A stretch of DNA of 64,000 bases from Streptomyces sp. S465 (GCF_026898115.1 NZ_CP114036.1:4644001-4708000); one strand, 5' to 3'; positions 8,668 to 17,612 are shown, numbered from the stretch's first letter. Notes: generated by a model not told the origin, from the sequence alone. Made by a program: numbers and translations.

Positions 8668-8752
8668 GCCAAATCCCTGTGTCCGGTGTCCGTTGGGTTG
8701 TCTTACACGCGGTGGAGGGGGCGGGCGCTCGTGCGCGGGCGCCGGGCCCGGC

Positions 8753-9715
8753 TCAGAAGGAGGTCGTTCGCCCCTCGGTGCGCATCTGCCCCGGGGCCGC
8801 GTCGAGTTGGCGGACGAGCCAGCTGGTGACGAGGGTCAGGAGGTCGGGGTCGACCGGGTCACGCAGAAGGCGGCGGTAGGAGCGGAGAGTGTGGTGCGCC
8901 GGGTCGCGGCGCAGGACGTGGGTGAGGTCGGGCACTCGGTGGATCTCCGTCTTGCCCGGCACCAGCCGGTCGATCTCGGCCAAGTCGGCCGGGTCGACCT
9001 GGACGTCCTTGTCACCGGTGACGGCCAGGACGGGTGCGTGGATGGCCACGAGGTCGTCACGGGTGTCGTGGACGAGGTTTTCCCGCATCCAGCGGGCGTT
9101 GAGCGGAATTCCGGCGATACGCGCCACATCCGTACGGGTCTTCTTGATCCGGGCGAGGGCCCGGTTGCCCAAGGCCCCCAAGGGGCGCCGCAGGAGGCGG
9201 ACGGGGGCGGGCATGTCCTGGGCGATCGAGCGGGCCTGCCAGCGCAGGGCGTCCTCGCCCAGGCGTGCGTAGCCGGCCAGCAGCACCGCCGCCCGCACCT
9301 CGTGCCGCGCGGCGAGGGTCATGGCGTGCAGGGCCCCTTCGCTGTGGCCGACGACACCGACGGCGTCGGACCGGACGGCGGGGTGGGCGGCCAGGGCGCG
9401 CAGGGCGACGGCGGCGTCCTTGTAGTTGTCGGTGAAGCTGGCGGCCCGCCAGGTGCCGGGGGTGGCGCCGACGCCGCGACGGTCGTACCGGAGCGTGGCG
9501 ATCCCCTCCGCCGCGAGGGCGGCGGCCAGCGGCCGGCCGAGGTTCATCCGGATCTTGCGGGCGTTGCCCTCGCGGTCCAGGGGGCCGGAGCCGTGCAGCA
9601 GGAGAACGGCGGGGTGCGGGCCGGACCCGGCGGGCAGGGTCAGAGTGCCGGCCAGGGGGGTTCCGTCATCCACGGTGACCGTCATATCGGTGTCGGGCAA
9701 GGCTCCGCCTCTCAT
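8753..9715 (-). CDS. Alpha/beta hydrolase (320 aa)
   Basis: Cytoplasmic alpha/beta-hydrolase of the dienelactone-hydrolase/X-Pro peptidase-like type. Visible: oxyanion strand AVLLLHGSGPLDREGN, nucleophile elbow GHSEGALHA with Ser as the likely nucleophile, acid motif VTGDKDVQVD and the histidine in PDLTHVLR. That completes a Ser-Asp-His triad. I placed the start at the ATG at 9715 after a GAGAG site; an in-frame ATG at 9685 is the alternative. It is divergent from the HTH regulator at 9761, whose operator probably overlaps the 45-bp gap. The natural substrate cannot be inferred. Confidence 0.88.
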   Translation of the reverse strand: MRGGALPDTDMTVTVDDGTPLAGTLTLPAGSGPHPAVLLLHGSGPLDREGNARKIRMNLGRPLAAALAAEGIATLRYDRRGVGATPGTWRAASFTDNYKDAAVALRALAAHPAVRSDAVGVVGHSEGALHAMTLAARHEVRAAVLLAGYARLGEDALRWQARSIAQDMPAPVRLLRRPLGALGNRALARIKKTRTDVARIAGIPLNARWMRENLVHDTRDDLVAIHAPVLAVTGDKDVQVDPADLAEIDRLVPGKTEIHRVPDLTHVLRRDPAHHTLRSYRRLLRDPVDPDLLTLVTSWLVRQLDAAPGQMRTEGRTTSF

Positions 9716-9760
9716 TGCTCTCAACTACGAGAACGTTATCAGATGTGAGACCATGGAGTC

Positions 9761-10360
9761 ATGCCCACCCCGAATCTCCTCCTTCATCCCGTCCGGATGC
9801 GCATCCTGCAGACCCTGGTCGGCGCCGATGAGCTGACCACCGCCCAGCTGCGCGATCGGCTGCCCGAGGTCCCGCCGGCCACCATGTACCGGCACATCGC
9901 CACCCTCACCCAGGCCGGCATCCTGGAGGTGGTCCACGAAAGGCGGATCCGCGGCACCGTCGAACGCAGCTACCGGGTCCGCCAGGACAAGGCCCTCGTG
10001 GACACCGACGCCCGCACCGCCATGACCAAGGACGATCACCGACAGGCCTTCACCGTCTTCACGGGGGCCCTGATGGCGGACTTCGACCGCTACCTCTCCC
10101 GCGACGACACCGAGCCCGCCCGCGAAGGCGTCGTCTACCGACAGGGCGCGGTCTGGCTGACCGAGGACGAATTCGCCGAACTCGTCGAAGAGATCGAAGC
10201 CGCCGTCGCCCGCCGCGCCCACGCCACCCCCGACGACGGCCGTACCCGCCACATCATCAGCTTCGTCCTCGTACCCGACAAAGCCACGGCCGCCGACGCG
10301 GAGGCCGACACCGGGGCCGACACCGGGGCCGACACCGAGGCCGGCGATTCGCCGAGTTGA
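9761..10360 (+). CDS. Winged-helix transcriptional regulator (ArsR/PadR-like HTH, 199 aa)
   Basis: Helix-turn-helix regulator: the N-terminal 90 residues (LLLHPVRMRILQTLVGADEL, TTAQLRDRLPEVPPATMYRH, IATLTQAGILEVV) form an ArsR-like winged helix with the recognition helix around PATMYRHIATL. The rest is the ligand/dimer part found in related streptomycete regulators. No metal-binding Cys pair is seen. Divergent orientation 45 bp from the alpha/beta hydrolase suggests it controls that gene and itself (inference). The C-terminus carries a 12-bp tandem repeat coding for repeated DTGA residues. Confidence 0.85.
   Translation: MPTPNLLLHPVRMRILQTLVGADELTTAQLRDRLPEVPPATMYRHIATLTQAGILEVVHERRIRGTVERSYRVRQDKALVDTDARTAMTKDDHRQAFTVFTGALMADFDRYLSRDDTEPAREGVVYRQGAVWLTEDEFAELVEEIEAAVARRAHATPDDGRTRHIISFVLVPDKATAADAEADTGADTGADTEAGDSPS
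10307..10342 (+). repeat. 12-bp tandem repeat in the 3' end of the HTH gene
   Basis: Three copies of GACACCGGGGCC (10307-10318, 10319-10330, and 10331-10342 with one change), adding repeated Asp-Thr-Gly/Glu-Ala to the protein tail. Confidence 0.85.
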
Positions 10361-10438
10361 GGGAGCACTCGTTCGTCAACGGGTGCGAGCGGAAGCGTCG
10401 CTGGGAGGCGGGCCTGAAGCGCTCCACCGGTACCGGAT

Positions 10439-10452
10439 GTTTCACGTGAAAC
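10439..10452. other. parS: parS centromere site (ParB binding)
   Basis: GTTTCACGTGAAAC, a perfect 14-bp palindrome identical to the consensus ParB site of Streptomyces chromosomes. It is intergenic, 79 bp after the HTH gene and 72 bp before the histidine kinase. In Streptomyces these sites cluster around oriC and nucleate the ParB complex used in segregation during sporulation. No second copy was found by eye in the window. Confidence 0.9.
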
Positions 10453-10523
10453 CTGCCCGCTGCCGCATATCGGGCCACCCGCTCCGCCCCCGTGGGCGCG
10501 CCGGGTCGCTTAGCCTGACGGCC

Positions 10524-11690
10524 ATGCGGGAGACGGTGCGGCGGGCGCAGCGGGCCTCGGTCGAGTTACTGAGGGGGGCCGGGCTGTCCCTGGTCTCGTA
10601 TTTCTTCGTCGCGCTGGCGGTCTTCACCGCCGTCGCGATGGTCACCGTCGTGGGGGCGGGGGTGCTGCCCGAGTCGGTACTGCTGCTGCGCAGGACGGCC
10701 GGGTACAAGCGGCGGTGGGTGGGCTCCTGGACGGGGGAGCCGGTGCCCGAGGCGTACCGGCCGCTGACCGGGGAGGTGTTCACGCGGGTGCGGACGGCGG
10801 TCGGGGATCCGGTTACGTACCGCGATCTGCGCTGGCTCGCGGCCCACGCGGTCTACGGCTGGCTGCTGGCCTGCTGTGCGCTGCCGGTGTGGGTCGTCGG
10901 ACTGCTCGTCGACGGGGTGTGGTGCGGGCTGCTGCGGAAGCGGGCCGTGGTGCTGCCGCTGATCGAGCGGCTCGTCGACGTCGACGCGGCGTGGTCGCGG
11001 GCGCTGCTGCTGCCGTCGCCGGAGGCGCTGCGCACCGTCCGGCTCGCCGAGCGGGTGGCGGAGCTGTCCGAGACCCGGGCGGGCGCCGTCGCCGCACATG
11101 GGGCGGAACTGCGCCGTATCGAGCGGGACTTGCACGACGGTACGCAGGCGCGCCTGGTGGCGCTCTCGATGCGGGTGGGGCTGGCGCGGCGCGCGTACGA
11201 CAAGGACCCCGACGCGGCGCGCAAGCTACTGGAGGACGCGCAGGACCAGGCCGAGGAGGCGCTCACCGAGCTGCGCCATGTCGTGCGCGGCATCCACCCA
11301 CCGATCCTCACCGACCGCGGACTCGTCGGCGCCGTACGGGCGCTGGCGGCCGGCAGCGGGCTCGAGGTGTCCGTGCACGACGACGGGGTGGCGGACGGCC
11401 CCCGGGCACCGGCGGCGGTCGAGGCGGCCGCGTACTTCGTGATCGCGGAGGCGCTGACCAACGCGGCCAAGCACAGCGGGGCGCGGCAGGCGTCGGTGAG
11501 CCTGGTCCGGATGAGAGACCGGTTGCGGGTCGCGGTACGGGACGAGGGGCGGGGCGGGGCCGACCCCTCGGGCGGCAGCGGGCTGCTCGGCATGCGGCGC
11601 CGGGTCGCGGCGCTCGACGGGACCGTGGAGATGACCAGCCCCGTCGGGGGGCCGACGCTGATCGAAGTGGAGTTGCCGTGCGTGTGGTGA
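10524..11690 (+). CDS. Sensor histidine kinase, NarL/DesK type (388 aa)
   Basis: Membrane sensor kinase. The N-terminal part has two hydrophobic blocks (VSYFFVALAVFTAVAMVTVV and WLLACCALPVWVVGLLVDGV) within a streptomycete putative sensor domain. The HisKA_3 helix RIERDLHDGTQARLVALSM carries the phospho-accepting His. The ATPase domain has the N box EALTNAAKHSGA and the glycine motif GSGLLGMRRRV. I chose the ATG at 10524; the frame is open upstream but that stretch contains parS. Its last codons overlap the response-regulator gene by 13 bp. The convergent ABC exporter genes at 12594-16012 are plausible targets, a common arrangement (inference). Confidence 0.93.
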   Translation: MRETVRRAQRASVELLRGAGLSLVSYFFVALAVFTAVAMVTVVGAGVLPESVLLLRRTAGYKRRWVGSWTGEPVPEAYRPLTGEVFTRVRTAVGDPVTYRDLRWLAAHAVYGWLLACCALPVWVVGLLVDGVWCGLLRKRAVVLPLIERLVDVDAAWSRALLLPSPEALRTVRLAERVAELSETRAGAVAAHGAELRRIERDLHDGTQARLVALSMRVGLARRAYDKDPDAARKLLEDAQDQAEEALTELRHVVRGIHPPILTDRGLVGAVRALAAGSGLEVSVHDDGVADGPRAPAAVEAAAYFVIAEALTNAAKHSGARQASVSLVRMRDRLRVAVRDEGRGGADPSGGSGLLGMRRRVAALDGTVEMTSPVGGPTLIEVELPCVW

Positions 11691-12355
11691 TCGCCGAGGA
11701 CAACGCCCTGCTGAGGGAGGGCATGGTCCTGCTGCTGACCTCCGCCGGGCACGAAGTGGTGGCGGTCGCGTCCAGCGGCCCCGAGGTGCTGCCCGCCCTC
11801 CTCGAACACCGCCCGGACGCGGCCGTGCTCGACGTCCGTATGCCGCCGGGCTTCCGCGACGAGGGGCTGCGCGCGGCGCTCGCGGCGCGGCGGGAGATGC
11901 CCGGCCTGCCAGTGCTGGTGCTCTCGCAGTACGTCGAGGAGACCTACGCGGCCGAGCTGCTGGCCGATGGCGCGGGCGGGCTCGGCTATCTGCTGAAGGA
12001 CCGGGTGGGGCGGGTGGAGGAGTTCCTGGACGCGCTGGAGCGGGTGGTCGCGGGCGGTACGGCGCTGGACCCGGAAGTGGTGAAGGAGCTGCTGACCCGG
12101 CGCCGTGACGACCCGGTGGACTCCTTGACGCCGCGCGAGCGCGAGGTGCTGCACCTGATGGCGGAGGGCCGGGACAACACCACGATCGCCCGGACGCTGG
12201 TGGTCTCGGAGCGCGCGGTCAGCAAGCACATCGGCAATGTCTTCGCCAAGCTGGGGCTGCCGCCGAGCGACAGCGGGCACCGACGGGTGCTGGCGGTTCT
12301 GGCGTACCTCGACAAGGGGGCGAACAAGGGGGCTGGGCACGGCGCGGCGTCATAA
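11678..12355 (+). CDS. LuxR/NarL-family response regulator (225 aa)
   Basis: Partner of the preceding kinase. The receiver domain (VRVVIAEDNALLREGM) has the acidic pair and the phospho-acceptor Asp in AAVLDVRMPP, plus the conserved Lys in YLLKDRV. The C-terminal LuxR HTH is SLTPREREVLHLMAEG through ERAVSKHIGNVFAKLGL. The GTG at 11678 lies inside the kinase gene, so translation is coupled. The extra residues DSGHRRVLAVLAYL after the HTH are usual for this streptomycete subgroup. Confidence 0.95.
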   Translation: MRVVIAEDNALLREGMVLLLTSAGHEVVAVASSGPEVLPALLEHRPDAAVLDVRMPPGFRDEGLRAALAARREMPGLPVLVLSQYVEETYAAELLADGAGGLGYLLKDRVGRVEEFLDALERVVAGGTALDPEVVKELLTRRRDDPVDSLTPREREVLHLMAEGRDNTTIARTLVVSERAVSKHIGNVFAKLGLPPSDSGHRRVLAVLAYLDKGANKGAGHGAAS

Positions 12356-12593
12356 CGGGTGGCGTCATAACGCGCGACGGTCGGCGGGGCGGGGCGGGTG
12401 CGCGCCCCGCCCCGTACCGCCCGCCCCGTACCGCCCGCCCTGTCGGCCACCGTTCACCGGTCGCCATCGGCCGCCTGCCGCCATCGGTCAGCCACCGGCC
12501 ACCTGTCGTCGTTCGCCGTCGGTCGGCCCGGTGTGGGCCAGCCGCCTGTCGTCGGCCAGCGGCCACCGTTCGCCCTCTGCGCCCCGGTCGTCC

Positions 12594-15239
12594 CTACCGC
12601 GCCGCCGCCTCCCGTGGGTACCGCCCCCGCAGCGTGGTCCACACCGGTGGCAGGGCGCCCGCCGCCGTCGTCGCCACGACCACCGCGACGATCATCGCGG
12701 CCTGCGTCGGTGGCAGATACGGCACCGTGCCCGCCATGGCCACGCTGAAGGCCAGCAGCGGTACGGCGGCCACGGCCGCGCCCACCAGCAGCCCGGTCAG
12801 CACCGTGGCCGCCGCCTCCAGCCGCAGCATCCGGCGCAGTTGGCCGCGGTCCGCGCCCGCCAGCCGGAGCAGCCGCAGCTCGGGCCGGCGGCCGATCGCG
12901 ATGAGCGCGAGGGTGCTCAGGACGGCGATCACCGTAAAGGCCCCGATCGCCCCGACCACGGCCACCGAGACCACCTCGGCCAGCGCCCGGTCCGCCGGCT
13001 CGCCTTTGACCGGTGCCGGGTCCCGCTCCACCCGGGCCCCGCGCACCGCCCGCGCCAGCGCCTTCGTGACCGCCTTACGGTCGGCATCGGGCGCGGTCGC
13101 GACCAGGACCCGCCCCGTACCGGGACCCGTACCGGACGCCGAGGTGTGGCGCAGCAGCTCTTCGCGCGAGAGGAGGAAGTCCCCGAGGGCGAGCGAGCGG
13201 GCGTAGGTCGCCACGACCCGCAGCCGGGCCTCCTGACCGTCCCCGAAGCGCAGGGTCACCGTGGAGCCGGGCCGTACGCCGAGGGAGTCCGCCCGGTCGG
13301 CGCCGACCGCGACCGTACCGGGCCGCAGCCGGGCGAGATCACCGTCCCGCAGCCCCGGATCCAGGGTGCGCGTCAGCCGCTCAGGGGTGACGCCGAAGAC
13401 CGGCAGCCGTTCCAGTTCGGGCGAGCCGAGCCGGCGCGCCGCCAGCAGCACCGTGCCGGGGACGACCTCCGTGGCCGCCCGTACGCCGGGGACCTGCCGG
13501 ATCCGCTCCACCGCGCCGGCCGGGAGCCCGCCGTCCGCGTGCACCGCGAGATCGGCGCGCAGCACCTGGCGGGCCTGGGCGTCCCCCGCGTGCGTCAGCG
13601 TCGCGCCGCCGCCGAGCTGGACCCCGGCGAACGCGGTGACCAGCACGATCGGGGTGATCGCCGCGCCCAGCCGCTGGGCGGACGCGGCGCAGTTGGCGGC
13701 GGCGAGGCGGCCGCCGGGGCCGAACCGCCGCAAGGGAGCCCCGAGCAGCCGCATCGCGCCCTCGGCGATCCACGGTCCGAGCACCGCGCAGGCGATCACC
13801 ATCGTCACCGCCGCCGCACCGGCCGCGGCCGCCGCGGTCGCCCCCTGCTGGAGGGCGGCCGTCCCCGCCGAACCCGCGCCCACGGCCAGCAGCACCAGCC
13901 CGGTGATACGGCGCGCCCTGCCGGGCGTCCGTTCGCGCAGCGCCTCCGCCGGACGCGCCGTGGCGGTCCCGGAACAGCCGATGAGCGCCGCGATCCGGGC
14001 CACCAGGACGGTGACGGCGGCGGTGGCCAGGGGCGCGGTCCACAGCGGCGCGGGCAGTGTCAGGTCGAGTCCGGTGGGCAGCGCGCCCCGCGCGTCCAGC
14101 AGGGCACGCAGCCCCAGGTAGGCGGGGGCCGCCCCGGCCGCGCCCACCAGCGCCGCCCAGGCCGCGACCCGCCCCACCTCCCGGCCCACCGCACCGCGCA
14201 GCTGCCCCGGCGTGGCGCCGACCGCCCGCAGCATGCCCAGCTCGTGGGAGCGTTGCCGCAGCGCCTGGACGATGGTCGACGACACCACGAGCAGCGCCAC
14301 GAGGACGACGGTGCCGGCCACGGAGGCGAGCGCCGCCAGCAGCTCGCCGCGGGCGGGCGCGGCGTCCAGGTGCTCGGCCTCACCCCGGCCGTGCCCGGTC
14401 AGGACGCGCACGGTGGCCGGGTCGCCATCCGCGCGACCCCCGACGTCGGTGACACCGGCCGTGTCCAGGGCCGTCCGCACCCGCCCGGCCAGCGCCTCCG
14501 GGTCCGTGCCGGGTCCGGCGACGACGCCGATGGCGTCCAGCGCGTCCGGGTGGCCGGCCAGCCGGTGGGCCTCGGCGCCGGTGAACCAGACGGCGGTGCG
14601 CGGGCCATGGGCCACGCCGACCACGGTGTACGCCGTGTCGCGGCCGCCTACGCGCAACGTCAGCCGCGCCCCGACGCGGCCCGCGCCGCCGCCCGTCACG
14701 ACCTCGTCGGCGCGCTGCGGGGCGCGGCCCGTCCGTAGCGCGTAGGGCGCCAGCCGGGCGGCCTCCCAGGGCCGTCCGGTGGCGGACCGTCCCGCGAGCC
14801 CCACCGGGAACTCCACGTCGGCGACGGCCGCGCGCACCCCTGGCACCCCGCGCACCACGGTCAGCGCCGTGCGGGGGATCCGGACCCGCTCGGTGAGCCC
14901 GGCGCTCACGGTCTCGCGCTCGCCCAGCGACGTCGCGCTGAAGCGAGTGGTCTGGTCGCCGGCCACGACGAGATCGGCCCCGGCGTACCGCTCCACCCGT
15001 GGATGGGCGCTCCAGGCCGAGGCGAGGGTCAGCCCGAAGGCGCCAAGCAGCAGGGAGGTGAGGGTGAGCGCGGCGAAGACGGCGGTCCACGCCTTACGGT
15101 GAGCACGGATGGCGCGGGCGGCCAGCAGGGCGGTGACCTTCCCGCCCTCCCAGGTGTCCGCCTTCACGCCGGCCCGGGGGGTCGCCTTCACCCCGGCCCC
15201 GGGGGTCGCCTTCACGCCACGCCTGGCGGTCGCCTTCAC
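12594..15239 (-). CDS. FtsX-like ABC transporter permease (881 aa)
   Basis: Integral membrane subunit of a MacB/LolCD-type ABC exporter. It has two FtsX domains: each half has a large extracytoplasmic loop and a group of TM helices (WTAVFAALTLTSLLLGAFG near the N-terminus, VVLVALLVVSSTIVQAL in the middle, FTVIAVLSTLALIAIGRRP near the C-terminus). The ATG at 15239 overlaps the stop of the ATPase gene (ATGA), so the two are coupled. The first 30 residues are an odd 8-residue repeat (GVKATP...) made by a 24-bp DNA repeat; conserved sequence starts only at VTALLAARAIRAHRKAW, so a GTG start there (about 15137) is an alternative. Confidence 0.9.
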   Translation of the reverse strand: MKATARRGVKATPGAGVKATPRAGVKADTWEGGKVTALLAARAIRAHRKAWTAVFAALTLTSLLLGAFGLTLASAWSAHPRVERYAGADLVVAGDQTTRFSATSLGERETVSAGLTERVRIPRTALTVVRGVPGVRAAVADVEFPVGLAGRSATGRPWEAARLAPYALRTGRAPQRADEVVTGGGAGRVGARLTLRVGGRDTAYTVVGVAHGPRTAVWFTGAEAHRLAGHPDALDAIGVVAGPGTDPEALAGRVRTALDTAGVTDVGGRADGDPATVRVLTGHGRGEAEHLDAAPARGELLAALASVAGTVVLVALLVVSSTIVQALRQRSHELGMLRAVGATPGQLRGAVGREVGRVAAWAALVGAAGAAPAYLGLRALLDARGALPTGLDLTLPAPLWTAPLATAAVTVLVARIAALIGCSGTATARPAEALRERTPGRARRITGLVLLAVGAGSAGTAALQQGATAAAAAGAAAVTMVIACAVLGPWIAEGAMRLLGAPLRRFGPGGRLAAANCAASAQRLGAAITPIVLVTAFAGVQLGGGATLTHAGDAQARQVLRADLAVHADGGLPAGAVERIRQVPGVRAATEVVPGTVLLAARRLGSPELERLPVFGVTPERLTRTLDPGLRDGDLARLRPGTVAVGADRADSLGVRPGSTVTLRFGDGQEARLRVVATYARSLALGDFLLSREELLRHTSASGTGPGTGRVLVATAPDADRKAVTKALARAVRGARVERDPAPVKGEPADRALAEVVSVAVVGAIGAFTVIAVLSTLALIAIGRRPELRLLRLAGADRGQLRRMLRLEAAATVLTGLLVGAAVAAVPLLAFSVAMAGTVPYLPPTQAAMIVAVVVATTAAGALPPVWTTLRGRYPREAAAR

Positions 15240-15249
15240 GCCGTCCCCA
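15157..15249 (-). repeat. 24-bp tandem repeat at the ATPase/permease gene junction
   Basis: About three and a half copies of a unit beginning GGTCGCCTTCAC (plus-strand reading) cover the overlap of the two transporter genes and encode the repeated GVKATP segment of the permease N-terminus. Confidence 0.85.
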
Positions 15250-16012
15250 CTCCCAGGTCCTTGAGGAAGCGGCGGATGTCGGCCGCGTCGGGCCGCTCCT
15301 GCCGTCCGACGAGCCTCCCCCGCATCAGGAACAGCGCCTCGTCGGCCCAGGCGGCGGCGAACGGGTCATGGGTGACCATGACGACCGTATGGCCCTCACG
15401 GTCGACGGCCTCCCGCAGCAGTGCCAGCACCTCCTCCGCGGCGGCGGGGTCGAGTGCGCCCGTCGGCTCGTCGGCGAAGACGATGTCGGGCGCGGTGACC
15501 AGCGCGCGGGCGATCGCCACCCGCTGGCACTGCCCGCCGGACAGCTCGGACGGCGAGGCGTCGCCCCGGTCCCCGAGTCCGACCGCCGCGAGCCCCCGCA
15601 GGGCGCGGTCGCCGACGGTCCGGCGGCCGAGCAGCAGCGGCAGGGCGACGTTCTCCGCGACGCTCAGCGACGGCACCAGGTGGTGTGCCTGGAAGACGAA
15701 ACCGATCCGCTCCCGCCGCAGCCGGGTCAGCGCCGCCTCCTTCAGCGAGGACAGCTCCGTACCGCCGATGCGCACCGTTCCGGCCGTCGGCCGGTCGAGC
15801 CCGGCGGCGCACTGAAGCAGCGTCGACTTCCCGCAGCCGGAGGGGCCCATCACCGCGAGGAACCGCCCGCGCGGCACCGTCAGATGGATGGGGTGCAGCG
15901 CCACGACCCCCCGCCCGTACTCCCGGCTGACGCCTTCCAGGCTCAGCGCGTGGTGCCAGGTCCCCGCCCGTTCCGCGGTGGCCGTCGTACGGCTCCGCCC
16001 CTGCCCGTCCAT
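15236..16012 (-). CDS. ABC transporter ATP-binding protein (258 aa)
   Basis: Cytoplasmic ATPase of a MacB/LolD-type exporter. Walker A MGPSGCGKSTLLQ, Q loop in VFQAHHLVPSLSV, signature LSGGQCQRVAIARAL, Walker B DIVFADEPTGALD and H-loop MVTHDPFAAAWAD are all present. The signature reads GGQCQR where most relatives have GGQQQR, which should not abolish function. It is the first gene of a two-gene operon with the permease, convergent with the two-component system at 10524-12355. Confidence 0.94.
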   Translation of the reverse strand: MDGQGRSRTTATAERAGTWHHALSLEGVSREYGRGVVALHPIHLTVPRGRFLAVMGPSGCGKSTLLQCAAGLDRPTAGTVRIGGTELSSLKEAALTRLRRERIGFVFQAHHLVPSLSVAENVALPLLLGRRTVGDRALRGLAAVGLGDRGDASPSELSGGQCQRVAIARALVTAPDIVFADEPTGALDPAAAEEVLALLREAVDREGHTVVMVTHDPFAAAWADEALFLMRGRLVGRQERPDAADIRRFLKDLGVGTA

Positions 16013-16337
16013 CTGTCCCGCCCCTCTTCCGTGTCCCGCGCACCGGGCGGATCAGACGGTCCGCCGGCCACGAAGAACGCTAGAAACGGGCGCGGCCGCG
16101 CGGGAGGGAGCGCGGTCCCGTACTGGGGGTGGAACGGGCTACACCCCCGGTGGCGGGGCGGTCCCCAGCCGGGACGGTCCCCAGCCGGGGCGGTCCCCAG
16201 CCGGGACGGTCCCCAGCCGGGACGGTCCCCAGCTGGGACGGTCCCCAGCCGGGGCGGGGACGGACTCCGGGTGGGGTCCGCCCGGCCGCCTGGCCGCCGT
16301 CATGACCGGGCGTCGTCTGACGGACCGGCATCCGGGA
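16013..16337. other. Intergenic stretch with 16-bp tandem array
   Basis: 325 bp between the phosphatase gene end and the ABC ATPase start. Apart from the array at 16160-16255 nothing gene-like was seen. The ATPase promoter must lie between about 16013 and 16140, but no clear boxes were found. Confidence 0.55.
16160..16255. repeat. 16-bp tandem array, six copies
   Basis: Six head-to-tail copies of GGTCCCCAGCCGGGAC (16160, 16176, 16192, 16208, 16224, 16240) with three small variants. The first 9 bases GGTCCCCAG and the rest allow partial self-pairing, but there are no spacers, so it is a minisatellite and not CRISPR. Confidence 0.93.
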
Positions 16338-17594
16338 TCACACCGACGGCGCATCGGTCGACGGCACATCGGCCGACGGCATATCGACCGCCGTGCGCAC
16401 CGTGCCGAGCGCCGGCTTGCGGAGCAGCAGCAGCGCCGCGTCGTCGTGGAGCCGGCCGCCCACATGGGTCAGCAGTTCGTCGTGGAGCGCGGCGAGCGTG
16501 CGGGACGGCTCGTCGCAGATGTGCCGCGGCACCCGTTCCAGCAGCGGGAAGTACTCCCGGCCCCGGTCCCGCGCCTCGATGACCCCGTCGGTGTAGAGCA
16601 GCAGCTGGTCCCCGTCGGCGAACGGCACCGCCTGGAGGCTCGGCTGATCGCCGCCCAGGGAGGCCAGACCGAGCGGCGGGGCCGGGCGGGTGGGCTCGAC
16701 GGCGATCACCCCGGACGCGCCGAACAGCAGCGGCGGGGCGTGTCCGCAGTTGACGAGCTCCATCCGGCCCTCCCCGGGATACCCGGCGACCACGGCGGTG
16801 ACGAAGTCGTCGGGCGCCAGGTTGCGAGACAGGCTGCGCTCGATCCTGGCGACGACGTCGAGCAGGTCGGGTTCGTCGTAGGCGGCCTCGCGGAAGACGC
16901 CGAGCACCAGCGCGGCGGTGCTCACCGCGGGCAGTCCCTTGCCGCGCACATCGCCGACGATCAGCCGGACTCCGTGCGGGGTGGGCAGCAGGGCGTAAAG
17001 ATCGCCGCCCACCCGCGCCTCGGCGGCGGCGGCGCTGTAGCGGACGGCCACCTGGAACTGACCGACCCGGGCGGGCACCGGTTTGAGCAGGGCGTTCTGG
17101 GCGGCCTCGGCGACCGAGCGGACCGCGGCGAGAACCTGCTCACGGCGCCTGAGCAGACCACTGGCCAGACTGCTCGCCAGGGTCACGGCGGCGGGCGTGG
17201 CCACCATGATCGCCAGGGTGCGCGGCTGCTCTCCGCCCCACGCCCCCAGCAGCCCGCTCATCGCGATGGCGAGCAGTCCGACCCTCAGCACCCCCCACGG
17301 TCGGCAGGTGGCGGCGGCGAGCGCCGGGCCGACGGCGAGCATCGGCAGCCAGCCCAGACCCCCCGAGGTGACGAGGGCGAGCGACACCACGCCACAAATG
17401 ATCAGTACGGGCACCGCGGGGGCGACGTACCCGGGAAAGTACGGCTGAAGGTTCGGCTGGTCGGGGTCGTAGGGGCGAAGTCGGGGCGGGAACATGTCCT
17501 GCTTCGCTGCTCTCTTCCGCTCAGGCGGCGATAGACGGTGATGCCGGAACACCGGAATGTCCGCTTCATCCAGGTAAGCAGTAATTGCACGCAT
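16338..17594 (-). CDS. Membrane-anchored PP2C/SpoIIE-type serine phosphatase (418 aa)
   Basis: Predicted protein-serine phosphatase acting on partner-switch (anti-sigma antagonist) proteins. Residues about 55-150 form three to four TM helices (APAVPVLIICGVVSLALVTS and following). The catalytic PPM/SpoIIE domain runs from about 170 to 400 with VGGDLYALL, GDVRGKGLPA, NCGHAPPLLF, YTDGVIEARD and HDDAALLLL, including the metal-binding acidic residues. The first 34 residues vary among relatives, so the start could be the ATG at MFPPRLRPYD. No anti-sigma/antagonist genes are adjacent. The last 20 residues (repeated SxDxPS) are low-complexity. Confidence 0.9.
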   Translation of the reverse strand: MRAITAYLDEADIPVFRHHRLSPPERKRAAKQDMFPPRLRPYDPDQPNLQPYFPGYVAPAVPVLIICGVVSLALVTSGGLGWLPMLAVGPALAAATCRPWGVLRVGLLAIAMSGLLGAWGGEQPRTLAIMVATPAAVTLASSLASGLLRRREQVLAAVRSVAEAAQNALLKPVPARVGQFQVAVRYSAAAAEARVGGDLYALLPTPHGVRLIVGDVRGKGLPAVSTAALVLGVFREAAYDEPDLLDVVARIERSLSRNLAPDDFVTAVVAGYPGEGRMELVNCGHAPPLLFGASGVIAVEPTRPAPPLGLASLGGDQPSLQAVPFADGDQLLLYTDGVIEARDRGREYFPLLERVPRHICDEPSRTLAALHDELLTHVGGRLHDDAALLLLRKPALGTVRTAVDMPSADVPSTDAPSV

Positions 17595-17612
17595 CCGACA
17601 AGGCCGAGATTT

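Noticed and set aside
12237..14738. 833-codon plus-strand frame
   Set aside because: Antisense shadow of the FtsX-type permease; Arg/Gly-rich without motifs.
16160..16255. Array that might be taken for CRISPR
   Set aside because: Units are 16 bp and directly adjacent, with no spacers and no cas genes in the window.
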